A DNA stretch of 64,000 bases from Flavobacterium hydatis (GTDB lineage: Bacteria; Bacteroidota; Bacteroidia; Flavobacteriales; Flavobacteriaceae). Both the position numbers and the translations under genes were made by a program. The notes below the pieces were generated by a model. The model saw only the letters and a program-made list of their open reading frames with translations, did no database searches and was not told where the DNA came from. The DNA lies in the NCBI RefSeq assembly GCF_000737695.1, contig NZ_JPRM01000023.1, forward strand, positions 1 to 64,000, given 5' to 3'. Below, in pieces: positions 1 through 9,474 of this stretch; position 1 is the stretch's first letter; the number at the start of each line of letters is the position of its first letter.

Positions 1-3000
1 GAGCAATTATCGGTTGCTGTTGGATTTACTATAGATACTGTTGCGCCACATTTGTTAGCATCAGCAACTTGATTAATTGCTACTGGACAAGTAATAACTG
101 GTTTTTGCGTGTCAGCTACAACTACTGTCGAAGCAGTAGAAGTTTCTTCACAAAAAGTAGAACCACTTATAACTTTTACTTTATAATTCCCGTTAGAGGT
201 AACAACTAATGTTGAAGCAGTCTCTCCATTGATAACTGAATTATCTTTATACCAAACATAACTAGGAGAAACTGCATTTGTAACTGCTGTTAATGTAGTA
301 GTTAAACAAGCTTCTAGCGTTCCTGTTATTGTTGCTGTAGGTAAAGGACTAACAGTTAATATTCTTTCTGCACTAGCATCATCACAGCCTCCTGTTCCAG
401 TTACTATATACTTAATTGTTGCTGTCCCAGGTCCAACTCCAATAATTGCTCCTGTTGATGGATTTACGGTAGCTATAGCCGTATCACTACTACTCCATCT
501 TCCTCCTGCAGCACCTCCTGATAATGAAAAAGCAGTACTTTCTGTTATACATATATTTTGGTTTCCTGATAGCGTTCCAGCAATAGGAGTTTCTGTAATA
601 ATAACTTTTACTGCAATTCTTTCACTCTCACATCCATTAGTTGTTTGACTAGCGTAATATGTATTTGAAGCCAATAAATCAGTTTCTTTATATAAGGTAC
701 CACCTGTTAAAGCATTATACCATTGAATACTTGATCCTGTAGCAATTAAATCTCTTACCCTTTTAGCATCTACAAAGCAAAAGGTTTGCTCTGTAGCCGA
801 TGGCATAACTGGTGTAGCTGGTTGTGCATTAATCACTGCCGCAACTGATTCTACAGATACACAAGTTCCAAAGGTTGCTTTTACAATATAACTTCCCGCT
901 GGAGCTGTAACTGTTGCTCCTGTTTGAGTAACTCCTTGTGATGGAGTAATTGCATAAGTGTAATCTGGGTTATGGTTAGTAATTGTAAAACTTCCTGTAG
1001 CTGTTGCACATGTTGGTTGTGTTACTGGGCTTAATAATGGAATTGCTGGTGTAACTGGTTGCACATTAATCACTGCTGCAGCTGATTCTACAGATGTACA
1101 AGTTCCTAATGTAGCTTTTACAGTATAACTTCCCGCTGGAGCTGTAACTGTTGCTCCTGTTTGAGTAACTCCTTGTGATGGAGTAATTGCATAAGTGTAA
1201 TTTGGGTTATGATTCGTAATTGTAAAACTTCCTGTAGCTACTGCACATGTTGGTTGTGTTACTACACTTACTGTTGGCATAACTGGTGTAGCTGGTCGCG
1301 CATTAATCACTGCCGCAACTGATTCTACAGATGCACAAGTTCCAGAGGTTGCTTTTACAGTATAACTTCCTTCTGGAGCTGTTATAATAGCACCACTTCG
1401 GGTAGCTCCTGATGGCGTTACTGTATAAGTATAGGTCGAATTATAATTGGCAATCTCAAAACTTCCTGTAGCTGTTGCACAAGTTGGTTGTGTTAATATA
1501 TTTAATGTTGGTCTTGGAATCGATGCGTTCATCGTTATCGTTCCATTTATTGTAGCAGCTGGACATGGCATTGTATGACCAACCGTTGTTATTGTATAAC
1601 TAGCATTTGCTGTAGGGGTTCCAGAAATTGTTACTGTTCCAGCTGCTGTATCTACAACGTACTTTAACTCCGTTGGTAAATTTGTTACTATAGCGTTCTT
1701 AGCGCTTCCGCCAAATGTATAAACCGTAGTAGGAATTGCTGTTCCCATGCAAACTACTGGATTTTGTGTACCACTAGTAAGCACAATTGTAGAAGCAGTA
1801 TTTATAACTGCTGCAACCGCAATTCTTGATGTTGTAGTACAACCTTCAGCCGTGGTAGCACCTACATAATAAGTAGTCGTAGTTGATAAGTTTGGAGTAA
1901 TAAATTCTGCTCCTGTTCCTAATACCTGCTCAGTTATCGGATCTGCATACCATTTAATAGTAGCCCCTGCAGAGGCAGTTGCTTTTAGTGTTAATGCTGC
2001 TGCACCACAGCTAGAAGCTTCTGTTGTTGAATTTATTGTTGGTCTAGTATTTATTGATGCTATAACTGCAATCCTTGCTGCTGTAGTACATCCGTTATCG
2101 GTTGCATCAACATAATAAGTTTTAGTAGTTGTTAAGCTTGGAGTAGTAAAACTTGTACCTGTGCCCAATGATGTTCCTCCTGTTGCTGTACTATACCAGT
2201 TAATTGTTCCTGATGAAGCTGTAGCCGCTAAAGGCACTGTTCCAGCATCACATCGCCCAGCAGGTGTTGTTCCAGTAATTGTTGGTATAGCATTAATAAC
2301 AAAATTAGTAGCAGTTCTACAACTAGAAGCATTACCACAAGCAGCATAAAAAACTGTAGTTCCTACCTTATTTATATCTATTAAGCCTTTAACTGTATTT
2401 GGATCAAAAGATGCTCCTGAACCTACTGCAGTCCCACCCGAAGCTGATGTATACCATTGTATTGTACCAGAACATGTAGAAGTAGCTTTTAATATTCCAC
2501 TTGTACCTTGACAAGTAGATACTCCTGTAGTCGTTGGCGCTCCAGCAACTGCATTAATAGTTATGCCATTAGTCGGAAGCGAAGTACATCCATTTTCGTT
2601 TGTAGTTGTCACTACATAATTATTTGGCACCAAACCAGAGAAAATACCTGTCGTATTACTTATTGGTGCTGTTACAGGATTTGTTCCTTTTAAGGTGTAA
2701 CTTATATCTGTACCATTAACAGGGGTTTTTACTGTTATTGTTCCTGTTGGTGTTTCACAAGTTGATTGTATCACTTCAGTTGTCGGAACATCTGGCAATC
2801 CAAATATTTTTATATCATCTTCCGTTACCGTTACTAGAGTACCATTAAAGTTCGATCCTGGCACATCGATTTGGTTAACGCCTTCGTATTTTTTATTTGT
2901 AGTCGTACCATATGCGTTTGCAGCTGCTGTAATTTTTCTAGTAGGACTAGCAGTTGTACGTGTGGGATCCAAATATAAGGCTTGTGCGCTAGCATGGTAT

Positions 3001-4922
3001 GTACCAGCAGCAATAGGCGCTATAACTTTCCCTACCAAGATTATCGTAACCACTCCGTTACGAGCAATATTAAATCCTCCAAACACAGGATTATTCTTAG
3101 ATACAACTGTATTACTTAAAACTCCAGATGGACCAGTGGCATCTGCTGAATATGTTGCTGTAGCAGAGTCAAATTCTATACCTGTTGGAAAAACAAAATC
3201 TAAATCGACTCCAGCAGCGTTTCCTACACCTGTATTTTTTATTTGTATTTCATAAGAAACTTTCTCTCCAATCGAATTACAAGCTGAAGCCTTAGGCAAC
3301 GACTTTACTTTTGTATCCAGAATAGGAAAACAATTTGAGTTAACTTGTAAATTCGGTGGTAAATCTGTAGTAACAAAAGTCAATACGTCCCCAGATGTCC
3401 CACTAATAGCGCCATTGACCTTGCCATTCGTTGATCCTCCTGTGGTTTTACCTGGTGCACCTCCAAGTACACTTGTAATAGTCTGGACCGTCCCTACAAG
3501 ATTATGTCTTATGATTCCACCACCACCACCACCACCAGGTCCGTGAGCATCATTAGTATCATTTTCCGTATTCCCTCCAATTCCACCATTTGCATTAATT
3601 GTAATTTTTCCTGTACTGCTATTAGAGATATTCAATAACACTGTTCCTCCTGCTCCTGCTCCTCCTGCTCCATCAGGTGAACCTGAATAAACTCCAGGAG
3701 CTCCATTTCCACCATTCGCTTCAATTAAACCAGTACCCTGAACTGTACCAGCATTAATAAGTATAATAGCTCCTCCTACTCCACCTTTCACACCATCCAC
3801 AGCATTATTAGCATCTCCAGCGCCACCGCCACCTCCCATTATAAGTCTTGTTAACTCTGGCTTGGCATCTAGATAAGACTTAAAACCAGGTCTTCCTCCT
3901 CCTGTATAAGTTGGCCAAGCTTGTCCTCCTGCTCCCTGCCAACCAAAACCACCTAAACCACCAAAACCACCATTACCACCTCCACCACCACCAGTGTTGT
4001 GATCATTACCACCTCCACCTGCATTGGCAGGAGCTCCTCTTCCTGAAGAACCTGCTGGTAAACCTTCTGCTATATTATCTACCTGATTATAACCATCCCA
4101 CATATATCTGGGCGTTCCTGCAATCCCCTCTCCTTTTCCTGAAATATAAGTTTTTGAAGCATCACCAACATAAGTTGTCGCATCATTTTTATCCGAATAA
4201 GCTTTAGGGCTATATCCTCCTCTAAATCCTCTTGCAGTTCCATCTATTTTTTTTCCATTAAAATCAAACGTTCCTGAAACATTAAAAGCGATAACTCCCC
4301 CTGCAATACCATTAAATGGCGGTGTAGTTATATCGGAATTCAATTTTAGATTAGAATATTGCGGTACTCTAACGATTTGAAATGTTCTCTTACCTCTTGT
4401 TGTTGTAGCATCGGCATTATAAAAACTATTAAAAGTACCTCCATTAGTACCAGTACCTTTAAAAGTTAAGTTACCCCCTGCTAACGGAACACTATTTGTT
4501 GCAATAACATATTCAAAAACACCTGTATTACCAATAAGTGTAAATCCTGTACCCCCTAAATTGTCAGGACCACTATTTGAATTACCTGAACCATAATTTC
4601 TATCATTTCTATAATCAATAATAGCATCTTGCATTTGGATAATCAAAATCAGGTCTCCAGCTGATATTTGTATTGTACCGAAAACATTATTATGCTTGTC
4701 CGTTGTAGGCACTTTACCTAAAACTATTGATTGAGCTCCTTTACTTAAAGTTGTATTATCACTAACAGGATAATAAGTATTTATAGAACTTGATACTGTA
4801 ACCGGACCATCTCCTCCTGGCGTTCCACAAATCTGTGAAAACATGCTAGTTGAAAATAAAAGAAATGCAATGAAAAAGGTTTGCTTAAAAAAATTAAGCA
4901 TTTTAAGAGTAGAATTATACAT
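1..4922 (-). CDS. Giant exported Gly-rich and Ig-like repeat protein, C-terminus outside window
   Basis: The reading frame is open for 1640 codons from 4922 to the window edge, with no stop. It starts with a signal peptide of about 30 residues (hydrophobic core FFIAFLLFS, then SMFSQ). A glycine-rich stretch with runs of five to seven Gly lies at about residues 287-474. A DUF11-like segment (SYEIQIKNTG) is near residue 545. Then come many Ig-like/adhesin modules with WY and TYY patterns, three 79-residue tandem repeats at about 1130-1368, and an HYR-like module (PVITCP) at the edge. Proteins of this build in Flavobacteria usually end in a type IX secretion sorting domain and sit at the cell surface; that end is not visible here. 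An in-frame ATG at 4901 is an alternative start. A role in adhesion is inference from architecture. Confidence 0.85.
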   Translation of the reverse strand, partial: MYNSTLKMLNFFKQTFFIAFLLFSTSMFSQICGTPGGDGPVTVSSSINTYYPVSDNTTLSKGAQSIVLGKVPTTDKHNNVFGTIQISAGDLILIIQMQDAIIDYRNDRNYGSGNSNSGPDNLGGTGFTLIGNTGVFEYVIATNSVPLAGGNLTFKGTGTNGGTFNSFYNADATTTRGKRTFQIVRVPQYSNLKLNSDITTPPFNGIAGGVIAFNVSGTFDFNGKKIDGTARGFRGGYSPKAYSDKNDATTYVGDASKTYISGKGEGIAGTPRYMWDGYNQVDNIAEGLPAGSSGRGAPANAGGGGNDHNTGGGGGGNGGFGGLGGFGWQGAGGQAWPTYTGGGRPGFKSYLDAKPELTRLIMGGGGGAGDANNAVDGVKGGVGGAIILINAGTVQGTGLIEANGGNGAPGVYSGSPDGAGGAGAGGTVLLNISNSSTGKITINANGGIGGNTENDTNDAHGPGGGGGGGIIRHNLVGTVQTITSVLGGAPGKTTGGSTNGKVNGAISGTSGDVLTFVTTDLPPNLQVNSNCFPILDTKVKSLPKASACNSIGEKVSYEIQIKNTGVGNAAGVDLDFVFPTGIEFDSATATYSADATGPSGVLSNTVVSKNNPVFGGFNIARNGVVTIILVGKVIAPIAAGTYHASAQALYLDPTRTTASPTRKITAAANAYGTTTNKKYEGVNQIDVPGSNFNGTLVTVTEDDIKIFGLPDVPTTEVIQSTCETPTGTITVKTPVNGTDISYTLKGTNPVTAPISNTTGIFSGLVPNNYVVTTTNENGCTSLPTNGITINAVAGAPTTTGVSTCQGTSGILKATSTCSGTIQWYTSASGGTAVGSGASFDPNTVKGLIDINKVGTTVFYAACGNASSCRTATNFVINAIPTITGTTPAGRCDAGTVPLAATASSGTINWYSTATGGTSLGTGTSFTTPSLTTTKTYYVDATDNGCTTAARIAVIASINTRPTINSTTEASSCGAAALTLKATASAGATIKWYADPITEQVLGTGAEFITPNLSTTTTYYVGATTAEGCTTTSRIAVAAVINTASTIVLTSGTQNPVVCMGTAIPTTVYTFGGSAKNAIVTNLPTELKYVVDTAAGTVTISGTPTANASYTITTVGHTMPCPAATINGTITMNASIPRPTLNILTQPTCATATGSFEIANYNSTYTYTVTPSGATRSGAIITAPEGSYTVKATSGTCASVESVAAVINARPATPVMPTVSVVTQPTCAVATGSFTITNHNPNYTYAITPSQGVTQTGATVTAPAGSYTVKATLGTCTSVESAAAVINVQPVTPAIPLLSPVTQPTCATATGSFTITNHNPDYTYAITPSQGVTQTGATVTAPAGSYIVKATFGTCVSVESVAAVINAQPATPVMPSATEQTFCFVDAKRVRDLIATGSSIQWYNALTGGTLYKETDLLASNTYYASQTTNGCESERIAVKVIITETPIAGTLSGNQNICITESTAFSLSGGAAGGRWSSSDTAIATVNPSTGAIIGVGPGTATIKYIVTGTGGCDDASAERILTVSPLPTATITGTLEACLTTTLTAVTNAVSPSYVWYKDNSVINGETASTLVVTSNGNYKVKVISGSTFCEETSTASTVVVADTQKPVITCPVAINQVADANKCGATVSIVNPTATDNC
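821..1532 (-). repeat. Three tandem 237-bp (79-residue) repeats inside the giant surface protein
   Basis: The same segment recurs with an exact period of 237 bp: the matching GTTG or GTCG anchor falls at 821, 1058 and 1295. Each unit encodes VTQPTCA, then TGSF, TYTYTV or YTYAITP, TVTAPAGSY and VKAT, and ends in a conserved VINAQP or similar. The first two copies (821-1294) are nearly identical at DNA level, and the third is more diverged. Each unit holds two cysteines that could pair. The unit length and beta-rich composition suit a small Ig-like module. Confidence 0.9.
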
Positions 4923-5499
4923 AAACAGTTTTGTTTGAGGTAATACTATGACTGTTCGAAAACCAACTAAAGGAATTCGAAAAAAATAAACTAAATAAAA
5001 GGGATTGTTGTACCGAAGATCTTAGGAAAAGATCTTTCAAAATTTTATAAAAATAAAATAAAACAAGGGCCATAAATAAATTAGGTTCGACTCAAATTCG
5101 TCTTTAAGTTTATAGAATAGGTAGTTTGGTGGGACGAAAGTATATAAAGGGTAAAATAATAACTACATTACTCGTCGAACTACCTGTTTTATCGTTGAAG
5201 TACTCTTTTTTTCGAACAAATACAGTTTTTATCGAGAAAAAAATTAACAATTTAGCAACTAAAAGTTTTTATAATAACAACAAAAGTTATTTCATGCAGC
5301 AGCTTAGGCATCAAAACTCATAACTTATTAAAATTCAAATAATAGAATAAAAAAATACACTGCAGAAGATTGCATATTTTAAACTTTCAAGAGTGACTTA
5401 TACTCAATTTTATTGCAAATTTTACTTGAAAAAATAAATTTATTAACAATTAAAACCGAACATCTACCCCTAATTAACAAATTATTCAAAATAAAAAAA
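4923..5499. other. Gene-poor intergenic region, 577 bp
   Basis: It is AT-rich and separates two minus-strand genes. A 65-codon plus-strand frame at 5126-5323 has no recognisable domain and is probably spurious. A direct repeat of AAGATCTT occurs near 5019 and 5030. No convincing promoter box for the giant surface protein was found. Confidence 0.5.
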
Positions 5500-6423
5500 C
5501 TACTTTAAGAAGTTTATATTTCGTTTCAATCCATCAAATTTTGTTCTTTTTAAAGGGGAGTTTTTAAATACCACTCGAAAGGTTTCTTCAGTAATCTCTA
5601 ACCATTCTTTTTTGGACATTGCCATAACATCAGGGTTTGGATTAAACAGTGGTTCTGAATGCGCTTTTGAAAATCGATTCCAAGGACAAACATCTTGACA
5701 GGTATCACAGCCAAATGCCCAATCATCAAATTTCCCTTTCATTTCTTGTGGAATATTTTCTTTGAGTTCGATAGTAAAATAAGAAATACACTTGCTCCCA
5801 TCAACTACATAAGGAGCAACAATTGCTTGCGTGGGACAAGCATCAATACATGCGGTACACGAACCACAATGATCTGTGGTGGCATAATCATATTCTAAGT
5901 CTAAATCGAGAATAAGTTCGGCTATGAAGTAAAAAGAGCCTACTTTCTGAGTAATTAAATTGCTGTTTTTGCCTATCCAGCCTAAACCACTTTTGGCTGC
6001 CCAAGCTTTATCTAAAACCGGAGCTGAGTCAACAAATACACGTCCTGTTACATCGCCTATTTGTTCTTGTATAGAAAAAAGTAATTCTTTGAGTTTTTCT
6101 TTGATTACAAAATGATAATCTTGCCCATATGCATATTTGGAAATTTTAAAACTATCACTTTCCTGAGTTTCTGATGGGTAATAATTAAGCAATAATGACA
6201 CTACACTTTTTGCATCATCAACCAATAAAGTAGGATCTAACCGCTTATCAAAATGATTTTCCATATAGGCCATTTGCCCGTTATGGTTTTTGTTGAGCCA
6301 ATTTTCTAATCTTGGTGCTTCTTGTTCTAAGAATCCTGCTTTAGAAATTCCACAAGATAAGAACCCAAGTCTTTTCGCTTCGGTTTTAATAAATTGTGAA
6401 TATGTACTTTTCGAATTTATCAA
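5500..6423 (-). CDS. queG: Epoxyqueuosine reductase
   Basis: QueG reduces epoxyqueuosine to queuosine in tRNA, the last step of queuosine synthesis, using cobalamin and two [4Fe-4S] clusters. The 307-residue product carries the ferredoxin-type motif [12 protein letters not shown] with cysteines at 186, 189, 192 and 196, and a second set (CDTCQDVCP) at 239, 242 and 246. VDSAPVLDK near residue 131 holds the conserved Asp of the family. The start codon is TTG at 6423: the frame closes at a TAA three codons upstream, the next ATG (codon 51) is too late, and the protein would lose its conserved N-terminus. A queuosine-precursor transporter lies at 49754 in the same window. Length is normal for the short QueG form without the HEAT repeat. 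Confidence 0.96.
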   Translation of the reverse strand: MINSKSTYSQFIKTEAKRLGFLSCGISKAGFLEQEAPRLENWLNKNHNGQMAYMENHFDKRLDPTLLVDDAKSVVSLLLNYYPSETQESDSFKISKYAYGQDYHFVIKEKLKELLFSIQEQIGDVTGRVFVDSAPVLDKAWAAKSGLGWIGKNSNLITQKVGSFYFIAELILDLDLEYDYATTDHCGSCTACIDACPTQAIVAPYVVDGSKCISYFTIELKENIPQEMKGKFDDWAFGCDTCQDVCPWNRFSKAHSEPLFNPNPDVMAMSKKEWLEITEETFRVVFKNSPLKRTKFDGLKRNINFLK

Positions 6424-6439
6424 CGTAAATTAACTATAG

Positions 6440-6535
6440 AACGGTTTTAGCCCTGATGGAAACGGCATCCTTTTTCTCGCTTTTTTTGCCAGAAAAAGAT
6501 ATAGTGAACAGCAGGAGATTGCTTCAAAAACTCAT
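6440..6535 (-). repeat. Structured dispersed-type repeat between ruvB and queG
   Basis: On the minus strand this 95-bp segment contains an 8-bp perfect hairpin stem, CTTTTTCT paired with AGAAAAAG, around GGC, seven A and GCG. It is more GC-rich and more patterned than normal intergenic DNA here. I recall very similar intergenic elements in other Flavobacterium genomes, sometimes translated as spurious short proteins; that is memory, not checked. It lies between the end of ruvB and the TTG start of queG. Confidence 0.5.
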
Positions 6536-6553
6536 AAAGACAACTTCTAAAAA

Positions 6554-7576
6554 TTAAAATAATCCGCCTTGAATATTGGTATTTATTCTACCTAAATGTT
6601 TATATGCTTTATCAGTAACTTCACGTCCACGAGGTGTTCTCATAATAAACCCTTCCTGAATTAGGAATGGCTCATATACTTCTTCGATAGTTTCACTACT
6701 TTCGGAAACTGCAGTTGCTAATGTAGACAAACCAACTGGCCCTCCTTTAAATTTACTAATAATTGTTAGAAGGATTTTGTTATCCATTTCGTCCAATCCA
6801 TGTGCATCAACATTTAAAGCTTTTAATGCATATTGTGCAATAGCCAAATCGATAGTTCCGTTTCCTTTAATTTGTGCAAAATCACGAACACGACGTAATA
6901 GTGCATTTGCAATACGAGGTGTACCACGACTACGACCTGCAATCTCGATTGCAGCATCTAAAGAAATTGGCATTTTTAATATAGAGGCACTCCTTTCTAC
7001 AATCGTAGTTAAAAGCTCAGTTGTATAATATTGTAGTCTTGATGAGATTCCAAAACGAGCACGCATCGGCGATGTTAATAAACCTGAACGTGTTGTTGCA
7101 CCTATTAGGGTAAATGGATTTAGATTAATCTGAACTGTTCTTGCGTTTGGCCCAGATTCAATCATAATATCTATCTTAAAATCTTCCATTGCTGAGTATA
7201 AATACTCTTCAACAATAGGGCTCAAACGATGGATTTCATCTATAAAAAGTACATCTCGCTCTTCTAGGTTGGTTAACAATCCTGCTAAGTCACCAGGCTT
7301 ATCCAGAACTGGTCCTGATGTAATCTTAATTCCAACTTCAAGTTCATTGGCAAGTATGTTTGCCAGAGTCGTTTTTCCTAGTCCAGGAGGACCGTGAAAA
7401 AGCGTATGATCTAATGCTTCGTTACGCTGATTGGCAGCAGCAACAAATACTTTCAGATTTTCTAAAACCTGATCTTGACCTGCGAAATCATCAAAAGATA
7501 GTGGTCTTAATTTTTTTTCAAGATCAAATTCTTCTGAGTTATAGCGGTTTGTTGTTGGATCTAAATTCTCATTCAT
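6554..7576 (-). CDS. ruvB: Holliday junction branch migration ATPase RuvB
   Basis: RuvB is the hexameric AAA+ motor that drives branch migration of Holliday junctions with RuvA. The 340-residue product has Walker A GPPGLGKT at about 62-69, Walker [10 protein letters not shown] at about 113-121, the sensor region GATTRSG, and the C-terminal winged helix ending in the TPRGR segment typical of the family. The ATG at 7576 is chosen. A TTG-initiated extension to 7609 would run through the promoter: the -7 box TATCTTTG at 7581-7588 and TTG at 7607-7609 lie inside it. The ATG therefore sits only about 5 nt after the -7 box, so the message is probably leaderless or nearly so. Confidence 0.97.
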   Translation of the reverse strand: MNENLDPTTNRYNSEEFDLEKKLRPLSFDDFAGQDQVLENLKVFVAAANQRNEALDHTLFHGPPGLGKTTLANILANELEVGIKITSGPVLDKPGDLAGLLTNLEERDVLFIDEIHRLSPIVEEYLYSAMEDFKIDIMIESGPNARTVQINLNPFTLIGATTRSGLLTSPMRARFGISSRLQYYTTELLTTIVERSASILKMPISLDAAIEIAGRSRGTPRIANALLRRVRDFAQIKGNGTIDLAIAQYALKALNVDAHGLDEMDNKILLTIISKFKGGPVGLSTLATAVSESSETIEEVYEPFLIQEGFIMRTPRGREVTDKAYKHLGRINTNIQGGLF

Positions 7577-7580
7577 TGGG

Positions 7581-7609
7581 CAAAGATAGAGAAAGAAAAA
7601 GGAAGTCAA
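7581..7609 (-). promoter_or_regulatory. ruvB promoter (flavobacterial type)
   Basis: The minus strand reads TTG at 7607-7609, an 18-bp spacer, then TATCTTTG at 7581-7588. This matches the flavobacterial consensus TTG-N17-23-TAnnTTTG. The expected transcription start falls at or next to the ruvB ATG. Confidence 0.7.
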
Positions 7610-7610
7610 A

Positions 7611-7641
7611 AAAAAACCTCTACTAAGAGTAGAGGTTTTAA
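7611..7641 (-). terminator. Terminator after the act-cta operon
   Basis: An 8-bp stem, CCTCTACT and AGTAGAGG with a 3-base loop, is followed on the minus strand by a run of T. It lies just after the ctaD stop at 7648. Confidence 0.85.
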
Positions 7642-7647
7642 ATATTT

Positions 7648-9444
7648 TTAGTGATGAAGAACTTCTTCTCCTTCTTTCATTGGTACGTTTTGAGGTACAA
7701 AATCAACATCATAGTTTGGATTACTGTAGTCATATGGCCAACGGTATACATGAGGAATTTCTCCTGGCCAGTTACCGTGAATATGTTCTACTGGTGTAGT
7801 CCACTCTAAAGTTGTAGAATTCCATGGGTTTTGTACTGCTTTCTTACCGTAGAAAATACTACTAAAGAAGTTGTATAAGAACACTAATTGGAAAGCTCCT
7901 CCAACTAAAGCAAACACAGTTATTAAAACGTTTACGTTTTGTAAATCATCAAATAACGGGAAGTTAGTATTTGTATAGTAACGTCTTGGTAAACCTGCTA
8001 ATCCGATAAAATGCATTGGGAAGAATACTCCGTAAGCACAAACTGCAGTTATCCAAAAGTGAATATAACCTAAATTTTTGTTTAACATTCTTCCGTACAT
8101 TTTAGGGAACCAGTGGTAAATACCAGCAAACATTCCGTAAAGTGCAGATATACCCATTACTAAGTGAAAGTGAGCAATTACAAAGTATGTATCGTGAACA
8201 TTAATATCTAGAGTACTATCTCCTAAAATGATTCCTGTTAAACCTCCTGTGATGAAAGTAGAAACCATTCCGATAGAAAACAACATTGCAGGGTTAAACT
8301 GTAAGTTACCTTTCCATAAAGTTGTAATCCAGTTAAATGCTTTTACAGCAGAAGGAATTGCAATCAATAATGTTGTAAATGTAAATACAGATCCTAAAAA
8401 TGGGTTCATTCCTGAAACGAACATATGGTGTCCCCAAACGATTGTTGAAAGGAAAGCAATTGCTAAAACAGACATAATCATCGCTCTGTATCCAAAAATT
8501 GGTTTACGAGAATTCGTAGCCATAATTTCTGAAACAAGTCCCATCGCTGGTAAAATTACGATGTAAACTTCAGGGTGTCCTAAGAACCAGAATAAGTGTT
8601 CGAATAAAACTGGTGAACCACCTTGGTAATGTAAAACTTCTCCAGCAATATAAATATCAGATAAGAAGAAAGAAGTACCAAAACTTCTGTCAAAAATCAA
8701 TAATAATGCAGCAGATAATAATACTGGGAATGAAATAACTCCAATAACAGCAGTTACGAAGAATGTCCATATAGTTAAAGGTAATCTTGTCATAGACATA
8801 CCTTTTGTTCTTAAATTAATAACAGTTACGATGTAATTTAATGACCCCATCAAAGATGAAGCAATAAAGATTGCCATAGAAACTAACCATAATGTCATAC
8901 CAGTTCCTGAACCAGGAATCGCTTGTGGTAAAGCACTTAATGGAGGATAAATTGTCCAACCAGAAGAAGCAGGTCCAGCTTCAACAAATAAAGAACTTAA
9001 CATTACTACTGCTGATAAGAAAAATAACCAGTATGAAACCATATTCATGAATCCAGAGGCCATATCTCGTGCACCAATTTGAAGCGGTATCAATAAGTTA
9101 CTAAATGTACCACTTAAACCAGCTGTTAATACAAAGAATACCATGATGGTTCCGTGTATAGTAACTAATGCTAGATAAACATCATTAGTCATTACTCCAT
9201 CTGGTGCAAATTTATCTCCTAATAAAACATTAAATATTTTAAAAGACTCTTCAGGCCATGCTAATTGCATTCTAAAAAGCAAGGACATTGCAATACCAAT
9301 TACCCCCATAATAATACCTGTAATAAGGTATTGTTTGGCAATCATTTTGTGATCAATACTAAAGATATATTTAGTAATGAATGTCTCTTTATGGTGGTGT
9401 TCGTGTTCGTGATCTTGTCCGTGATCGTGACCTTCTGCTGACAT
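7648..9444 (-). CDS. ctaD: Cytochrome c oxidase subunit I
   Basis: This is the heme-copper catalytic subunit of an aa3-type oxidase, which reduces O2 to water and pumps protons across the inner membrane. The 598-residue protein has about 12 membrane segments. It carries the signature [13 protein letters not shown] (CuB ligand His, D-channel Glu, cross-linked Tyr), [10 protein letters not shown] with two more CuB histidines, and [15 protein letters not shown] with the heme ligands. The N-terminus is unusual: within the first 20 residues is a dense His/Asp/Glu cluster ([13 protein letters not shown]) before the first membrane span. It is the last gene of the operon, 30 bp after ctaC. Neighbouring actA-F genes point to an alternative complex III-oxidase supercomplex. 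Confidence 0.97.
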   Translation of the reverse strand: MSAEGHDHGQDHEHEHHHKETFITKYIFSIDHKMIAKQYLITGIIMGVIGIAMSLLFRMQLAWPEESFKIFNVLLGDKFAPDGVMTNDVYLALVTIHGTIMVFFVLTAGLSGTFSNLLIPLQIGARDMASGFMNMVSYWLFFLSAVVMLSSLFVEAGPASSGWTIYPPLSALPQAIPGSGTGMTLWLVSMAIFIASSLMGSLNYIVTVINLRTKGMSMTRLPLTIWTFFVTAVIGVISFPVLLSAALLLIFDRSFGTSFFLSDIYIAGEVLHYQGGSPVLFEHLFWFLGHPEVYIVILPAMGLVSEIMATNSRKPIFGYRAMIMSVLAIAFLSTIVWGHHMFVSGMNPFLGSVFTFTTLLIAIPSAVKAFNWITTLWKGNLQFNPAMLFSIGMVSTFITGGLTGIILGDSTLDINVHDTYFVIAHFHLVMGISALYGMFAGIYHWFPKMYGRMLNKNLGYIHFWITAVCAYGVFFPMHFIGLAGLPRRYYTNTNFPLFDDLQNVNVLITVFALVGGAFQLVFLYNFFSSIFYGKKAVQNPWNSTTLEWTTPVEHIHGNWPGEIPHVYRWPYDYSNPNYDVDFVPQNVPMKEGEEVLHH

Positions 9445-9474
9445 ATATGTATACTTTAAATTTCTTAAATAATA

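Noticed and set aside
821..1532. CRISPR-like periodicity
   Set aside because: The 237-bp period is a coding repeat in frame; no short direct repeats with unique spacers.
2161..4207. Several plus-strand frames of 61-98 codons
   Set aside because: They are antisense shadows of the giant repeat protein; repeats such as His/Leu-rich runs come from the Gly-rich coding strand.
5126..5323. 65-codon plus-strand frame in the gap before queG
   Set aside because: No domain or start signal; composition is like the surrounding AT-rich DNA.
7360..7626. 88-codon plus-strand frame over the ruvB start
   Set aside because: Antisense to ruvB and its promoter.
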